Source: Corticium candelabrum
Lineage: Eukaryota; Porifera; Homoscleromorpha; Homosclerophorida; Plakinidae
Direction of reading: 5' to 3'
Assembly (NCBI RefSeq): GCF_963422355.1
Contig: NC_085099.1
Span: 2,705,342-2,769,341, forward strand
DNA length: 64,000 nucleotides
The stretch's first letter is position 1. The number at the start of each line of letters is the position of its first letter. This document shows positions 11,099-20,899 of this stretch, piece by piece. The notes below the pieces were generated by a model. That model worked only from the letters and a program-made list of their open reading frames with translations. It had not been told where the DNA came from and made no database searches. A program made the translations under genes and the position numbers.

Positions 11099-14000
11099 AT
11101 GTCTTCAACGAAGCGCAGCAAAGGACTGGTTTCCTTTGAACTTGCATTACAGAGAGCTAGAGCAGAAAGGAATTGGTCAAACGTATCTGGTTTGTTGAAG
11201 AAAAAACCCAAAGGCTTTAGTTCAGGTTTCCTAGGCTCTAGATCTAGACAAAGTTTATCTTCCACCGCTAGAATTTACATTCATCTGTTGTCTGCAGTGT
11301 TGGGAGAATTGCTAACGATTGAAAGCGAGCTGGAGCAGCACGTTGAACGGCTTGGATTTCTATCGTCATCAGATATTTCTGCTACTGTTCTGGTCGAGAG
11401 CGAGAAGAAACTGCAAGACATTCTCATCACTGAGAAAGACAACAAACAAGTGAGAGCAAATGCCATCATTAATGTCGATCAAAATTTGCACTAATTAACA
11501 TTAATATATTGGAAGTTTTAAATTTTAAATTGTTAAAAAAATGATGAGAAGGGTGTGGACTTGATTAGTCTAGATCACATGGTAGAGAGTGAGAGGCTAA
11601 GGCCATGGATAACAGAGAGCTGTTTATTTAAATTACTGTACTACAGTTATGTATGGAAAGAACCGTCTATACATTGATTGATAATTTCTGGAGATTTAGA
11701 ATTTTTGTGGTAGGTTTTTTGTGTATGGTACAGTGTATCCTCGCTTATCCAACTTCCTGTGGGCAGCAAATATTGAAAAGACAGTCAGATACATGTGACG
11801 CCCATAGGCTGGAGGAGTTTGGAAAGTTGGACGAACCACCTGCTTAGCTATGTAGGTCTACTTCGGCACAATATACCGGTGCATAGTACACAAAATGCGC
11901 CTTTAAATTTGTAAATGCTTCTACTATGTCAAACTTGTTTCTATTGCTTTATGCGATCCTTACATTTGTTATTGATTTTTATAAAAGTTTAATTCTAGTG
12001 TATATGTATATATTGTAATAAGACCACGTGACGTGTTTGTGACGTCATTGATCTATTTTGGTGTATTACTCACCCACCACTTCTGAAGCCTGGCTACGTG
12101 AAGTGTCTTTCCTACCCCATATTTTTGTGTGATGGTGGTATGAGCTAGACGATGTCTCCAATTGTTGAAGAAATCTTCACTTGCTGATTTACTACTCTTT
12201 GGTTTCTGAAAGTTGCTTTTGCTGCCAGCATGGTACAAGGTCACCATGTAACTTGAGTTAGATAATTGACATCATAGGTAAAGGACAATGAAGGTTGGAT
12301 ATCGTACAGTCGGATACAAAAGGGTTGGAGAAATGAGGATACACTGCGATTGATTTGAGTTCCATCTACTTGTTGTTTACACAAAGATGTGATTGTTTGT
12401 CTATGCATTTGTGTTGTTTGATATTAATTGTATTAATTATTTTTTGCTCTTGCATACGTAGAGTGTGCTTAATATTGAAGCTGCGATTTTATATGGTAAA
12501 GTCTGTTATGTGAGAAAAAATTACACTAAGTCACTGGAGCTGCTGAGTCTCAAACGGCTGGATGCCGCTATTTCTATGGAAGATGTAACTCTACGTCTCA
12601 TCTTGCTGGCAGCAGAAGGATATGCTCTTAGAGGTTGACTAGCCTATTGTAGCATTCACTGATTGTTGTGTGTGGTGATGTGTGCTTGTCAGGAATTTTA
12701 CTGGAAGAGCTTGCTGTTCAGCCTCAAGTGACACCTGAACTGATGGAAAGTTATGAGATGTCATCATCACTCGTATTTAATTTGATAGATAGGGATGGTA
12801 CAGGGAGGAAGGCATTTGCTGGGAGTGGTTTGGACACTTGTAACTGGAGATTGGGAGACGTTCTAGAGCTAGTGCTGCTGAAATTGCCAGTGCTCTATTT
12901 ACATATGGGGTTCGTAGTGATTTGAACAGTCTGTTTGTCAGTTTCTTTGTTGATTAGTTTGCCTGTTTATTTGTTTGTCTGCTTGTCTGTCTGTCTGGTT
13001 ATTTGTTTCTCTCTTTGTATTTGTGTCTGTTGTTGTGCTGTTTATGTTTTTATCGTATTGTTTTGTTGGCATCCATTGAACAGCAGCGTTTATCTGTAAG
13101 ATGGTATTTTCAACTAGGAACATACAAAAGAGCATTGATTATTTGAAACAACTGTTAGCACCCTCGGAAACTGAAACATTCCAGTCTCTTAGATTGGCAA
13201 GTGTTTACTGTCATTATTGCATTATATTTTAGAATCTCTAATATGATTTATAGACTGCTGCCAGAAGGCTAGCTCAGATACTACTGAGGGGTGTCTTGGA
13301 CAGTTCATATGTTGCCCCAGATGGAGAGATTATGAAATCAATTGAGGCATCAGGAGGTCACAGGCTCTCTTTACCAACTAGTTCTCTCAAGGGAGCCCAG
13401 AAAGAATTGTAAGATTTGTATGTTTTTTACACACGATCTGTTTTCATGAATTTTGTGATCACCACTAGGATTTTTGTGCCACATAACGCCACTGAAGAAA
13501 TTCTCTTGCTTCTTGTTGTTGTTGAAACAATGGTATGATTACTGTGAAAGCAGCTGTCAAAATTTCATTTCTGTAACTGTTCTATAAGATGAGTAAGATC
13601 TAGTGACTAGCTTAGAACATTAAGCTACAAGTTGCTCCCATTTGTTTCTCGTCGAGTAGTGATTTCAGTTGGTCAGTCATGCGTGATACATCTCTATTTA
13701 CCTTCTCTTTAGATTGTCTCAAACTAGTCTTCTTAGGAAGGCCAACCTTATTCTAGTTGGTAGTGTTGATTTGTTTCTTAGTAGAATAGAGGAAATTGTA
13801 TTTGTAGTCGTTTCAGTATGACATTGTTGTTTCATGCATCCCGTCAGAAACCTGAGATAATTGGTAATCAAGTGTGATGTAAGTGTTCCTCTAGGATGTT
13901 CTTCGGTTGGTACATTGTCATAACAGCAGCTCGCTTTGAGTAGCCTATAAAGTTGTACAGGCGTATTGCTGTCAGTGTGATATAAATTAGTCACTGAAGC

Positions 14001-14775
14001 AACGAAGGCATTTTTAAACTTTCACACAGCTTATACCAGACTGAGAGCAATGAGCTTGTACACTTTAAAATTAACCTCGTTTCCCCCTTTAATGTAATTT
14101 GTCTTTTACAGGTTCACATGGAGGCAGAGTTTTCTCTCTTTCCTGAAGTGCTTGCCGCCAGAGACGAGTCTCATCTGCAAGCTGTAACTGTGTATGACCT
14201 TCTAACAGTGGCTTTGTCAATGCGAGAGCATTACGGACCTCTTGCTGAGGCAAATTGTTGACTTGTTGATGTAAGGTCTCATGAAATTGTGAGTGCTGTG
14301 TGCAGGTTTTTGACCGGGCAATGAAGTTTTCGTATGAACAAAAGCATGTATGGCGTCAATTTAGTCTTGTATTAATTGCAGCAGGAAAGGTATTAAGACA
14401 TTGTCGTGATAGATGCTGCTTATGTTTGATCATGAGTTGATATGTAGTATAATCATGCACTGTCTGTGCTAAAACAGTGCCACACAATGGCTCCAAGTGA
14501 TGCCGATGTTCTGTTTGACGCTGCAAAACTCTGCATAAATTGTCTTAATATTGTGAAGGATTACATAAGCTAGTCTGGTCTTGTCAATTTTATTTTGATT
14601 CTTGATGTTGCAGCCTTACGAAGCTGCTGACTTTGCGAAGAAGTTAGTTGCTCTTGGAGATGACCATCCGTTAGCATCTCGTGGGTATTTAGCATTGGGG
14701 GTTGCATATGGAAGACAATCATTAGAAGGTTTGAAATATGAGATACTGAACAGTAGTTTGAGATTCTGGATTTTG

Positions 14776-14847
<72 letters not shown>

Positions 14848-14871
14848 GTGTGTGTGTGTGTGCACACGTGT

Positions 14872-14927
<56 letters not shown>

Positions 14928-15927
14928 ACGCACACGCACATGCACACACTCACATCTTCCCTTTTCCCATTCTCTGCTTTTTGTGTGATTTACTTGCTTG
15001 TTTGTAGCAATACAATAGTATTGTACAAGTGTAGGCAATTTATGTATGATCAATATTACAGAAAAAACTCTGCAAGAAAATGTTGCCTCTCTTAGTCAAC
15101 AAGCCATGGAATCATTGCAAAAGTTTGTCAGACTTAGTTGTTCTTAACTGACATGAGTGTATCAAACAACAACATGATGTCCCTGTTGAATTTAGAGCTC
15201 GTGAGCTAGATCCACGTTGTCTACTGGTTTTGTATCACTTGGCTTTACAACACGCTCATCGCACCGAAGTTTGTTTGGCAAAAGTCGGTCAACATTGTAT
15301 AAACACTGCACTATTATATTCTGGTATAGATCAAGTCTTCACTTCAACTGGTAAGTGAGGCTCTTGCAGTGGATCCTAGTCATCCAGATTGCTTACACTT
15401 GATGGCTTTGCTCTTGTCAGCTCAGAAACAGGTAACCACATTGGGTTTTGGGCTTTAAAACTGTACTCAATAATGGTCTTGCATGAAGCTCAGTTATTTT
15501 CATTAATTATACTCAGTTTGTGCAATGAATATTAAAATTTCTGATTTAATTCAAATTCTTATAATACAGTTGTTTGTGTTTATAGTTGTCTGGTAACTTA
15601 CATCTTTGTACACCATGGATTGTTGCATTTGTATTATTTTTGTTATTAAATCGTCAATACTGTAATTTTTTGTTTAGTATGATGAAGCGATGACAGTAGC
15701 CAGGATAGCTACAGAAGAATGGCCTGATAATTTTAGGTTGTGGTGGTAGTTAGCAGCAATTGTATTGTACTGTATGATTGAGTTATGCTCAGACTGTTGT
15801 TCACCCAAGCTCGATTGGAAGAAGTGACGGGTAGTGGCAATGAAGCACTTTCGACGTGTCAAACGATGCTAGACTTGTGGAAGCAGACCTATCAAGAGGA
15901 GATGGAAGAGTGAGAAGGACATTATTG

Positions 15928-15977
<50 letters not shown>

Positions 15978-16416
15978 GCGTGCGCATAATAGCTCAGTTG
16001 GTTAGAGAGTCATCTTATGGAGTGTTTACATCCGGGACCTTAAAGGGTCACAAGTTCAAGTCACAGTGATGGCGAACTATGGCATAATTTCCTTAAGCAA
16101 GAAACTACCACAAATTTGCTTCTCTCGACTCAGGAGTATAAATGAGTACCTGGTCATTGACTGGGGTTCTAAGCGGCCATCGGCTATGATGTGACATCAG
16201 CCACTGGGGTCCTGGTGAGACTTCGGGTGCTCACACCACAGTTGGCTTCACAAGTCGGTGCTCCTGCGGGTGCCTGGCCTGGCTCCAGGAGTTTGCTAGC
16301 GCAGGCCCAGAGTTCCCTGAGTAGCTCACAGGGCCCAGCTTAACAGCTGGGGGCGTGACCTCTGAGAGGCAGCTCCTGACATTTAGGATTTTTTAGGTGT
16401 GTGCGTGCGTGCGTGC

Positions 16417-16474
<58 letters not shown>

Positions 16475-17705
16475 GCATGCATACTTGTACACACGTGTAA
16501 CTAAAAACCTTGTGATTGCAATGATACTCAACGTTTCTCTAATGCAATGAGATTTATTAGGAACCAAGATGCATGTTGATTGCATGACTGCATGTGATCT
16601 CATTTCATGCCATACACAGAGAATTGGAAAGAATGCTGGTCAATGCTACTACCCTCGCTCTTCTAACCATCTCCAGTTTTAATGTCTATTTTGTGTTGTG
16701 GTCTGTTTTGTCTTCATAGAGTAAAGGGTTCTGGACTGTTAGAAAGAATAATTGCTGAGAAAAAGGATTTAAGTCAAGTGGAAATGGCAAGTCTAGGAGA
16801 CCGTGATCGCCGAAGCTGTACGATGCACATTCAATCACAAAATGGATAATCTAATTGTACAGTGTACTGTGTGTTTAGCTTCCCCTACCCATTCGTTGAT
16901 GGCTCTGTCAACTGTCTCACGTGGTGATGTCGTATCAGACACGCCCTCGGGACAATTTTCAGTCACTCAGAGTACTATTTCCTCAGCCATTGGTCAAGCA
17001 TGGGCACTACAAGCTGAGATCTGGCTTCTGATTGGTCAGACTACTCCACATGCAGAAACATCAACTGTTTGTTATTTCAATGTATTGACTATTCCATTAG
17101 TGGACATTTATCTGCAGCTGGACAGGCATGAAGATGCTACTGCCTGCCACGAAGAGGCAAAACTGATTGCCCCCATCTCGGCTCCAGTTTTCTATCAGGT
17201 TATTTGCCAGTTAACTCATACTTCTCATAGCTGACCGTTTGTCAAATAGGAGGGTCTCGTAGCGGAAGCAAACGGAGATCTCTCGTGTGCAAAGCATTGT
17301 TACGAGAGTGCACTGTCTATTATGCCCAACCACGTTGACAGTCTCGTTCAATTGGTACAACTACACACATTGTGTTGCCAGTAGTGGCTTGATAATTGGT
17401 CGAGTTGTTTGTTTGTTGTAGGGAGTCATTAATTATAGAGACAGCAAGTTGACCATGGCAGAGAAATACCTGAAAGAGGCAGTGCGGATCAACCCATCGT
17501 GCTACAAAGCATGGTATACAACTGTATCGTATTGGGATCCCATGGTCAGTCCCTTTGTATGTGTCTGCACGTTAGGTCTCACTTGGGGATGACACTGCAG
17601 GCACAAGGGAGGGGAGAAGATGCGTCCAATTGCCTTTTCACTGCAATCGATTTGGAATCGAGTGCTCCCATTGTACCATTCACGACTCTACCTAGGCTAC
17701 TGTAG
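11099..17705 (+). CDS. TTC7: Tetratricopeptide repeat protein 7 (TTC7A/B-like)
   Basis: Scaffold of the plasma-membrane PI4-kinase III alpha complex (with EFR3 and FAM126). About 21 exons: 11099-11449, 12463-12632, ~12691-12780, ~13084-13198, 13254-13407, 13469-13532, 14111-14249, 14306-14389, 14477-14554, 14614-14729, 15060-15120, 15195-~15274, 15328-15430, 15678-15735, 15790-15909, 16719-~16816, 16881-17034, 17101-17198, 17250-17355, 17421-17513, 17575-17705. Family signatures include [54 protein letters not shown] and the C-terminal [16 protein letters not shown], which closely mirrors the human TTC7 ending. The first ATG is at 11099; an in-frame GTG at 11090 is not a plausible start. The intron after 14249 has a GC donor. 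Exons between 12.7 and 13.2 kb are least certain. Its 3' end is 63 bp from the WDR41 stop. Confidence 0.9.
11731..12346. mobile_element. pogo/Tigger-like inverted-repeat element in TTC7 intron 1
   Basis: The left end CAGTGTATCCTCGCTTATCC and the right end (complement CAGTGTATCCTCATTTCTCC) form about 24-bp terminal inverted repeats around about 615 bp. The ends resemble pogo/Tigger termini, and TA precedes the left end. No transposase frame is visible, so it is non-autonomous. Apart from this, the 1-kb intron shows nothing recognisable. Confidence 0.65.
14776..14935. repeat. (TG)n microsatellite
   Basis: About 160 bp of interrupted TG repeat in a TTC7 intron. Confidence 0.95.
15985..16395 (+). 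mobile_element. tRNA-derived SINE in a TTC7 intron
   Basis: The head carries a pol III A box TAGCTCAGTTGG (15990-16001) and a B-box-like AGTTCAAGTC (16053-16062). Then comes a tRNA-unrelated body of about 300 bp with the motif TTAAGCAAGAAAC (16093-16105) and ATGAGTACCTGG (16142-16153), a type of central domain shared by animal SINEs (I believe Nin-like). It is flanked on both sides by TG/GTGC repeats, which may be its tail or its target. Orientation is plus, the same as TTC7. Confidence 0.75.
16397..16472. repeat. (GTGC)n/(TG)n microsatellite
   Basis: A short GTGC run followed by a pure TG tract directly after the SINE body, in the same intron. Confidence 0.9.
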
Positions 17706-17768
17706 TCAAATTTGTTTATAAAAATATCACAGCAAGAAAATAGCAAGGCCTGTCTAGATTCAAATTGT

Positions 17769-19064
17769 TCACGTTTTAAATCCATCGTTCATCATCAGTG
17801 CAGTTAAAACTTCACATTGTTCATGAGTTTTGTGTTGAAGGAGCTCCAGTCTCTTCCTTGTCTCTCTTGCTCCTTCCTTCCACAAGAGAACGAGAGCATC
17901 ATCACCGCACGATGCGAATCCATCAACCCTGAAGCTGATTACAGATAAAACGCCACCACTGTGACCCATCAGTTCACCAATAAAAGACGCATATTTAGAC
18001 ACCGGCGGCATGAAATTCTTTCGTTGTGTTTGCGCTCTCAAAATCGCTTCAATGTCTACTTCCCACAGTCGTATTCTCGCATCTTGAGAACACGTGATTA
18101 CAATGTTTCTCAATTCGTTATATGCTAGACTATTGACTGCCGTCTTGTGCGCATGCTGCTGGTCAATCAATAAGGCCGTTTTCTCCGGTTGACTACTACT
18201 GAACACCTGAAATCCATTACCAACAGCAGCGAAGACATACTCACCACAAGAAATGAGCTGGTTGACAGAAAATCGGTACAATTTATTTTCGTAATCATAG
18301 TAGTTTTCGTGCTGATTTAATTTCCTTGCAACAGTAATGGTGTGACTTGACCAAAAATAGATGGCACCGTCGAGAGACCCCGATGCAAACATGGCCTCAC
18401 CAATGGGAATGAGACAGCGAATTGCATCACGATGAGAAGGCATTTTCTTTATATACGACTCTAAACTCGGCTTTTCGTCGTTGATGACCAACTGATAACC
18501 GTCCAGACTCAGACTGTTTGTAGCAGCAATGAGACGACCGTTTCTCACAGCCAGCAGTGTGTGTATACAAGAGTCATCATTCGTCGGATGAAGTTTGTGA
18601 AGTAGGTCGCCCTCCTTGCTCCACAGACACAAATCGTCGCCTCCCGAGCAAAAATACTGGACATCATTATACAGTATGGCAACCAAACATCTGACCGAGC
18701 TGCCATGTTCTTTTATCTCCTTCTTCAATGATCCGCTTTCTGAATGCCAAACTCGTATTGTCTTGTCTGAAGATGCTGTGAGAAGAATCCTATCATCCAG
18801 CTGTAGCAGTAAGGCGCACGTGACTCTCCGGCTCTTAGTCTCTAGAGCGTGCACACAGCTGCCTGATTCTATGTCCCAAACTAGTATCTTTCCATCATCA
18901 CCATAAGAGACGAAGCTCTTTTCATCGAGTCTTGTCAACGTCCTGACAATGTCAGAGTGGCCGGAGAGAACCTTAACGGCCGTAAAAGGATTCTGCTGCT
19001 GTGAAAACTCTTGGCCGGCGTCGAATTCGTCTTGCATTCTGTTGACAAAGCCCTGTGTTGTCAT
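17769..19064 (-). CDS. WDR41: WD repeat-containing protein 41
   Basis: Single uninterrupted frame of 431 residues from the ATG at 19064-19062. The frame extends upstream only to a GTG, so the ATG is chosen. It is a WD40 beta-propeller: repeats with GHSDIVRTL, DGKILVWD, SDKTIRVWHSE, GGDDLCLW, SGSLDGAIYFW, SQDARIRLWEVD and DDALVLLWKEG. The C-terminal run from IGELMGHSGGV to WKEGARETRKRLELLQ aligns closely with human WDR41. WDR41 partners C9orf72 and SMCR8 in a lysosome/autophagy GEF-GAP complex. Being intronless among intron-rich neighbours suggests a retrocopy origin or intron loss. It converges on TTC7 and diverges from EVI5. Confidence 0.9.
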   Translation of the reverse strand: MTTQGFVNRMQDEFDAGQEFSQQQNPFTAVKVLSGHSDIVRTLTRLDEKSFVSYGDDGKILVWDIESGSCVHALETKSRRVTCALLLQLDDRILLTASSDKTIRVWHSESGSLKKEIKEHGSSVRCLVAILYNDVQYFCSGGDDLCLWSKEGDLLHKLHPTNDDSCIHTLLAVRNGRLIAATNSLSLDGYQLVINDEKPSLESYIKKMPSHRDAIRCLIPIGEAMFASGSLDGAIYFWSSHTITVARKLNQHENYYDYENKLYRFSVNQLISCGEYVFAAVGNGFQVFSSSQPEKTALLIDQQHAHKTAVNSLAYNELRNIVITCSQDARIRLWEVDIEAILRAQTQRKNFMPPVSKYASFIGELMGHSGGVLSVISFRVDGFASCGDDALVLLWKEGARETRKRLELLQHKTHEQCEVLTALMMNDGFKT

Positions 19065-19109
19065 CCTGGCATATTGCCGAGTACTGTACACATGTATACT
19101 CGGAGTTCC

Positions 19110-19160
19110 TCTTAACGCGCGCAGGTTACCACTCTAGCCATTAGCCTGCGCGCGTTAAGA
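19110..19160. promoter_or_regulatory. 16-bp perfect inverted repeat in the WDR41/EVI5 divergent promoter
   Basis: TCTTAACGCGCGCAGG (19110-19125) and its exact complement (19145-19160) are separated by 19 nt. It lies 46 bp upstream of the WDR41 ATG and 300 bp upstream of the EVI5 ATG. The CpG-rich arms could bind a dimeric factor or form a cruciform. The regulatory role is inferred only from position and symmetry. Confidence 0.6.
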
Positions 19161-19321
19161 CGTGCACCCTCAAGGAGACCCCTCTCCAGACGACGTGCGT
19201 TCCTAAATGCACAAATAGAATACGAGCGCATGAGTGACTAGAAGTCGCTGACTCGAATTACAAAAGAAGCAATCGCACGTCCGTAAAGCTTCACCACGCC
19301 CTTCTATCCTAAGTTTAATCC

Positions 19322-19362
19322 GGGATTTTCCTTTCTAATTCTAGTGTAATCCGGGATCTTCC
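19322..19362 (+). promoter_or_regulatory. Two kappa-B-like sites upstream of EVI5
   Basis: GGGATTTTCC (19322-19331) and GGGATCTTCC (19353-19362) both fit the NF-kB consensus GGGRNNYYCC. Each sits in a repeated TAATCCGGGAT context, about 100 bp before the EVI5 ATG. They are short motifs, so functional assignment is weak. Confidence 0.35.
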
Positions 19363-19459
19363 CGAACTGACATTTGTTGAAATAGCGGCTCGATTTGATG
19401 TTTTACTGCTTTCCATACGTGTAGCCGACTTGCTATCCGTCGCAAAAACATTCAATCCA

Positions 19460-20861
19460 ATGGATGAGGAGTCGCCAACCGACGTCGAGAGTCTGAGCAA
19501 CTGCGATGCTGATCTACTGGCCAAACTAGAAGAACAAAATCGGTACGTAGTTGCATAAGGCGATAATAGCAGCACGTGTGTGTGCGCGCACGCAACCCGT
19601 ATTTTACCACTCAACAGAGTGCTGGAAAGTGACGCGAAAGGGCTAACGCGGGTACCTGCAAGGCCGTCGTCGTTAGCGAAGAAAGAGGATAGCAAGGTGT
19701 GCGTGCTTTGTTGTCCGGATGGTGTTATGGTCGTGCGCGTTAGCCTGTCTTTTGTGTTTGCAGCCGCATAAGAGCGGATTGAACTTAGCTATAGAGCAAG
19801 TTGTCAAGAAACTGACGTCCTTGTCCGGCAGCCCTAAACGTGGAAGTAACCAGGATGTTCCAAATGTAAGCACATACTCTGTGTGTGAATGTGGGTATTG
19901 TGTTATCGTATGTCATTGGGATATGCGTGGTTTCATAGCGGCCACATTTGTCGGTTAAGTTAATTTAATTGTTGGTGTATAATTAATTAATAACTATGTA
20001 GGTTAAGTACGGGTGGCTTCTCTATTGGTTTAAGTAAGCGTTGGTTAATTGATTAATTAATTATACTATATGATTAGCTAACTTTGTGTTTACAGCCTGG
20101 GTATGCATAGCACAGCAGACTTATACCCCGTTTACACGAGCACTTACACGAGCACTTACACGAGCACTTCTAAGCTGGCCGAGCCATTCCAACTCGGCTC
20201 GGTATTTCTAGCCAGGCCAGCGGGCACCAGCCGGGACTGGCTTCGGTACATTGTGTAAATGCATAGAGTACTGGAAAACGGGCCGTGCATGCTCATTTGG
20301 TAGTTTTGCGTAGCCAGACCCCTTTCCACCGCGTCATACTTCCACGCGAAAATGGCACATATAGTAGAGCGAGACAGAGACTCTGTGTCTTATCCAATTA
20401 TGGAGCGACCAAAATGAGCAAGAAGTTTAGCTTTGAACTTCGTTGCTGCATATGCACAACAGTCGCCTGGCGATAGACCTACGACGTCTTGTATATGTCC
20501 TACACATTCTCGATATGACTGTTGTAAAGCCATAGCGAGCAGCTTGGCTTCTGTCCGTTGCAAACAAACGTGAGCTAACACGAGCTATGTCAAGCTCAAG
20601 TAACTAACACACGTTAGTGACACGCATTGGCTTTCTTTTGTGGAGTGTGTCGTGTAAATGCGGGCTGGAATACTGGGCTGGCATGGGCTGGTGTGGCTCA
20701 GCTTGGCTTGCTATGCGTGCTCGTGTAGATGGGGTATATGGTTGTAATGTTTTCAGATCTGTTTGTGTGTTTATCTGTGTATCTGTCTCTGTGTGTATGC
20801 TGTCTGTCTGTCTATCAAAACTACAGCTGCAAGCAAAAGAATAAGTCTGTCTCTCTGTCTT

Positions 20862-20899
<38 letters not shown>

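Noticed and set aside
19065-19091. Upstream extension of WDR41 to 19091
   Set aside because: That frame begins with GTG; the in-frame ATG is at 19064. A nearby ATG at 19093 is in another frame.
18616-19137. Plus-strand ORFs opposite WDR41
   Set aside because: Shadows of the strong WD40 coding frame on the other strand.
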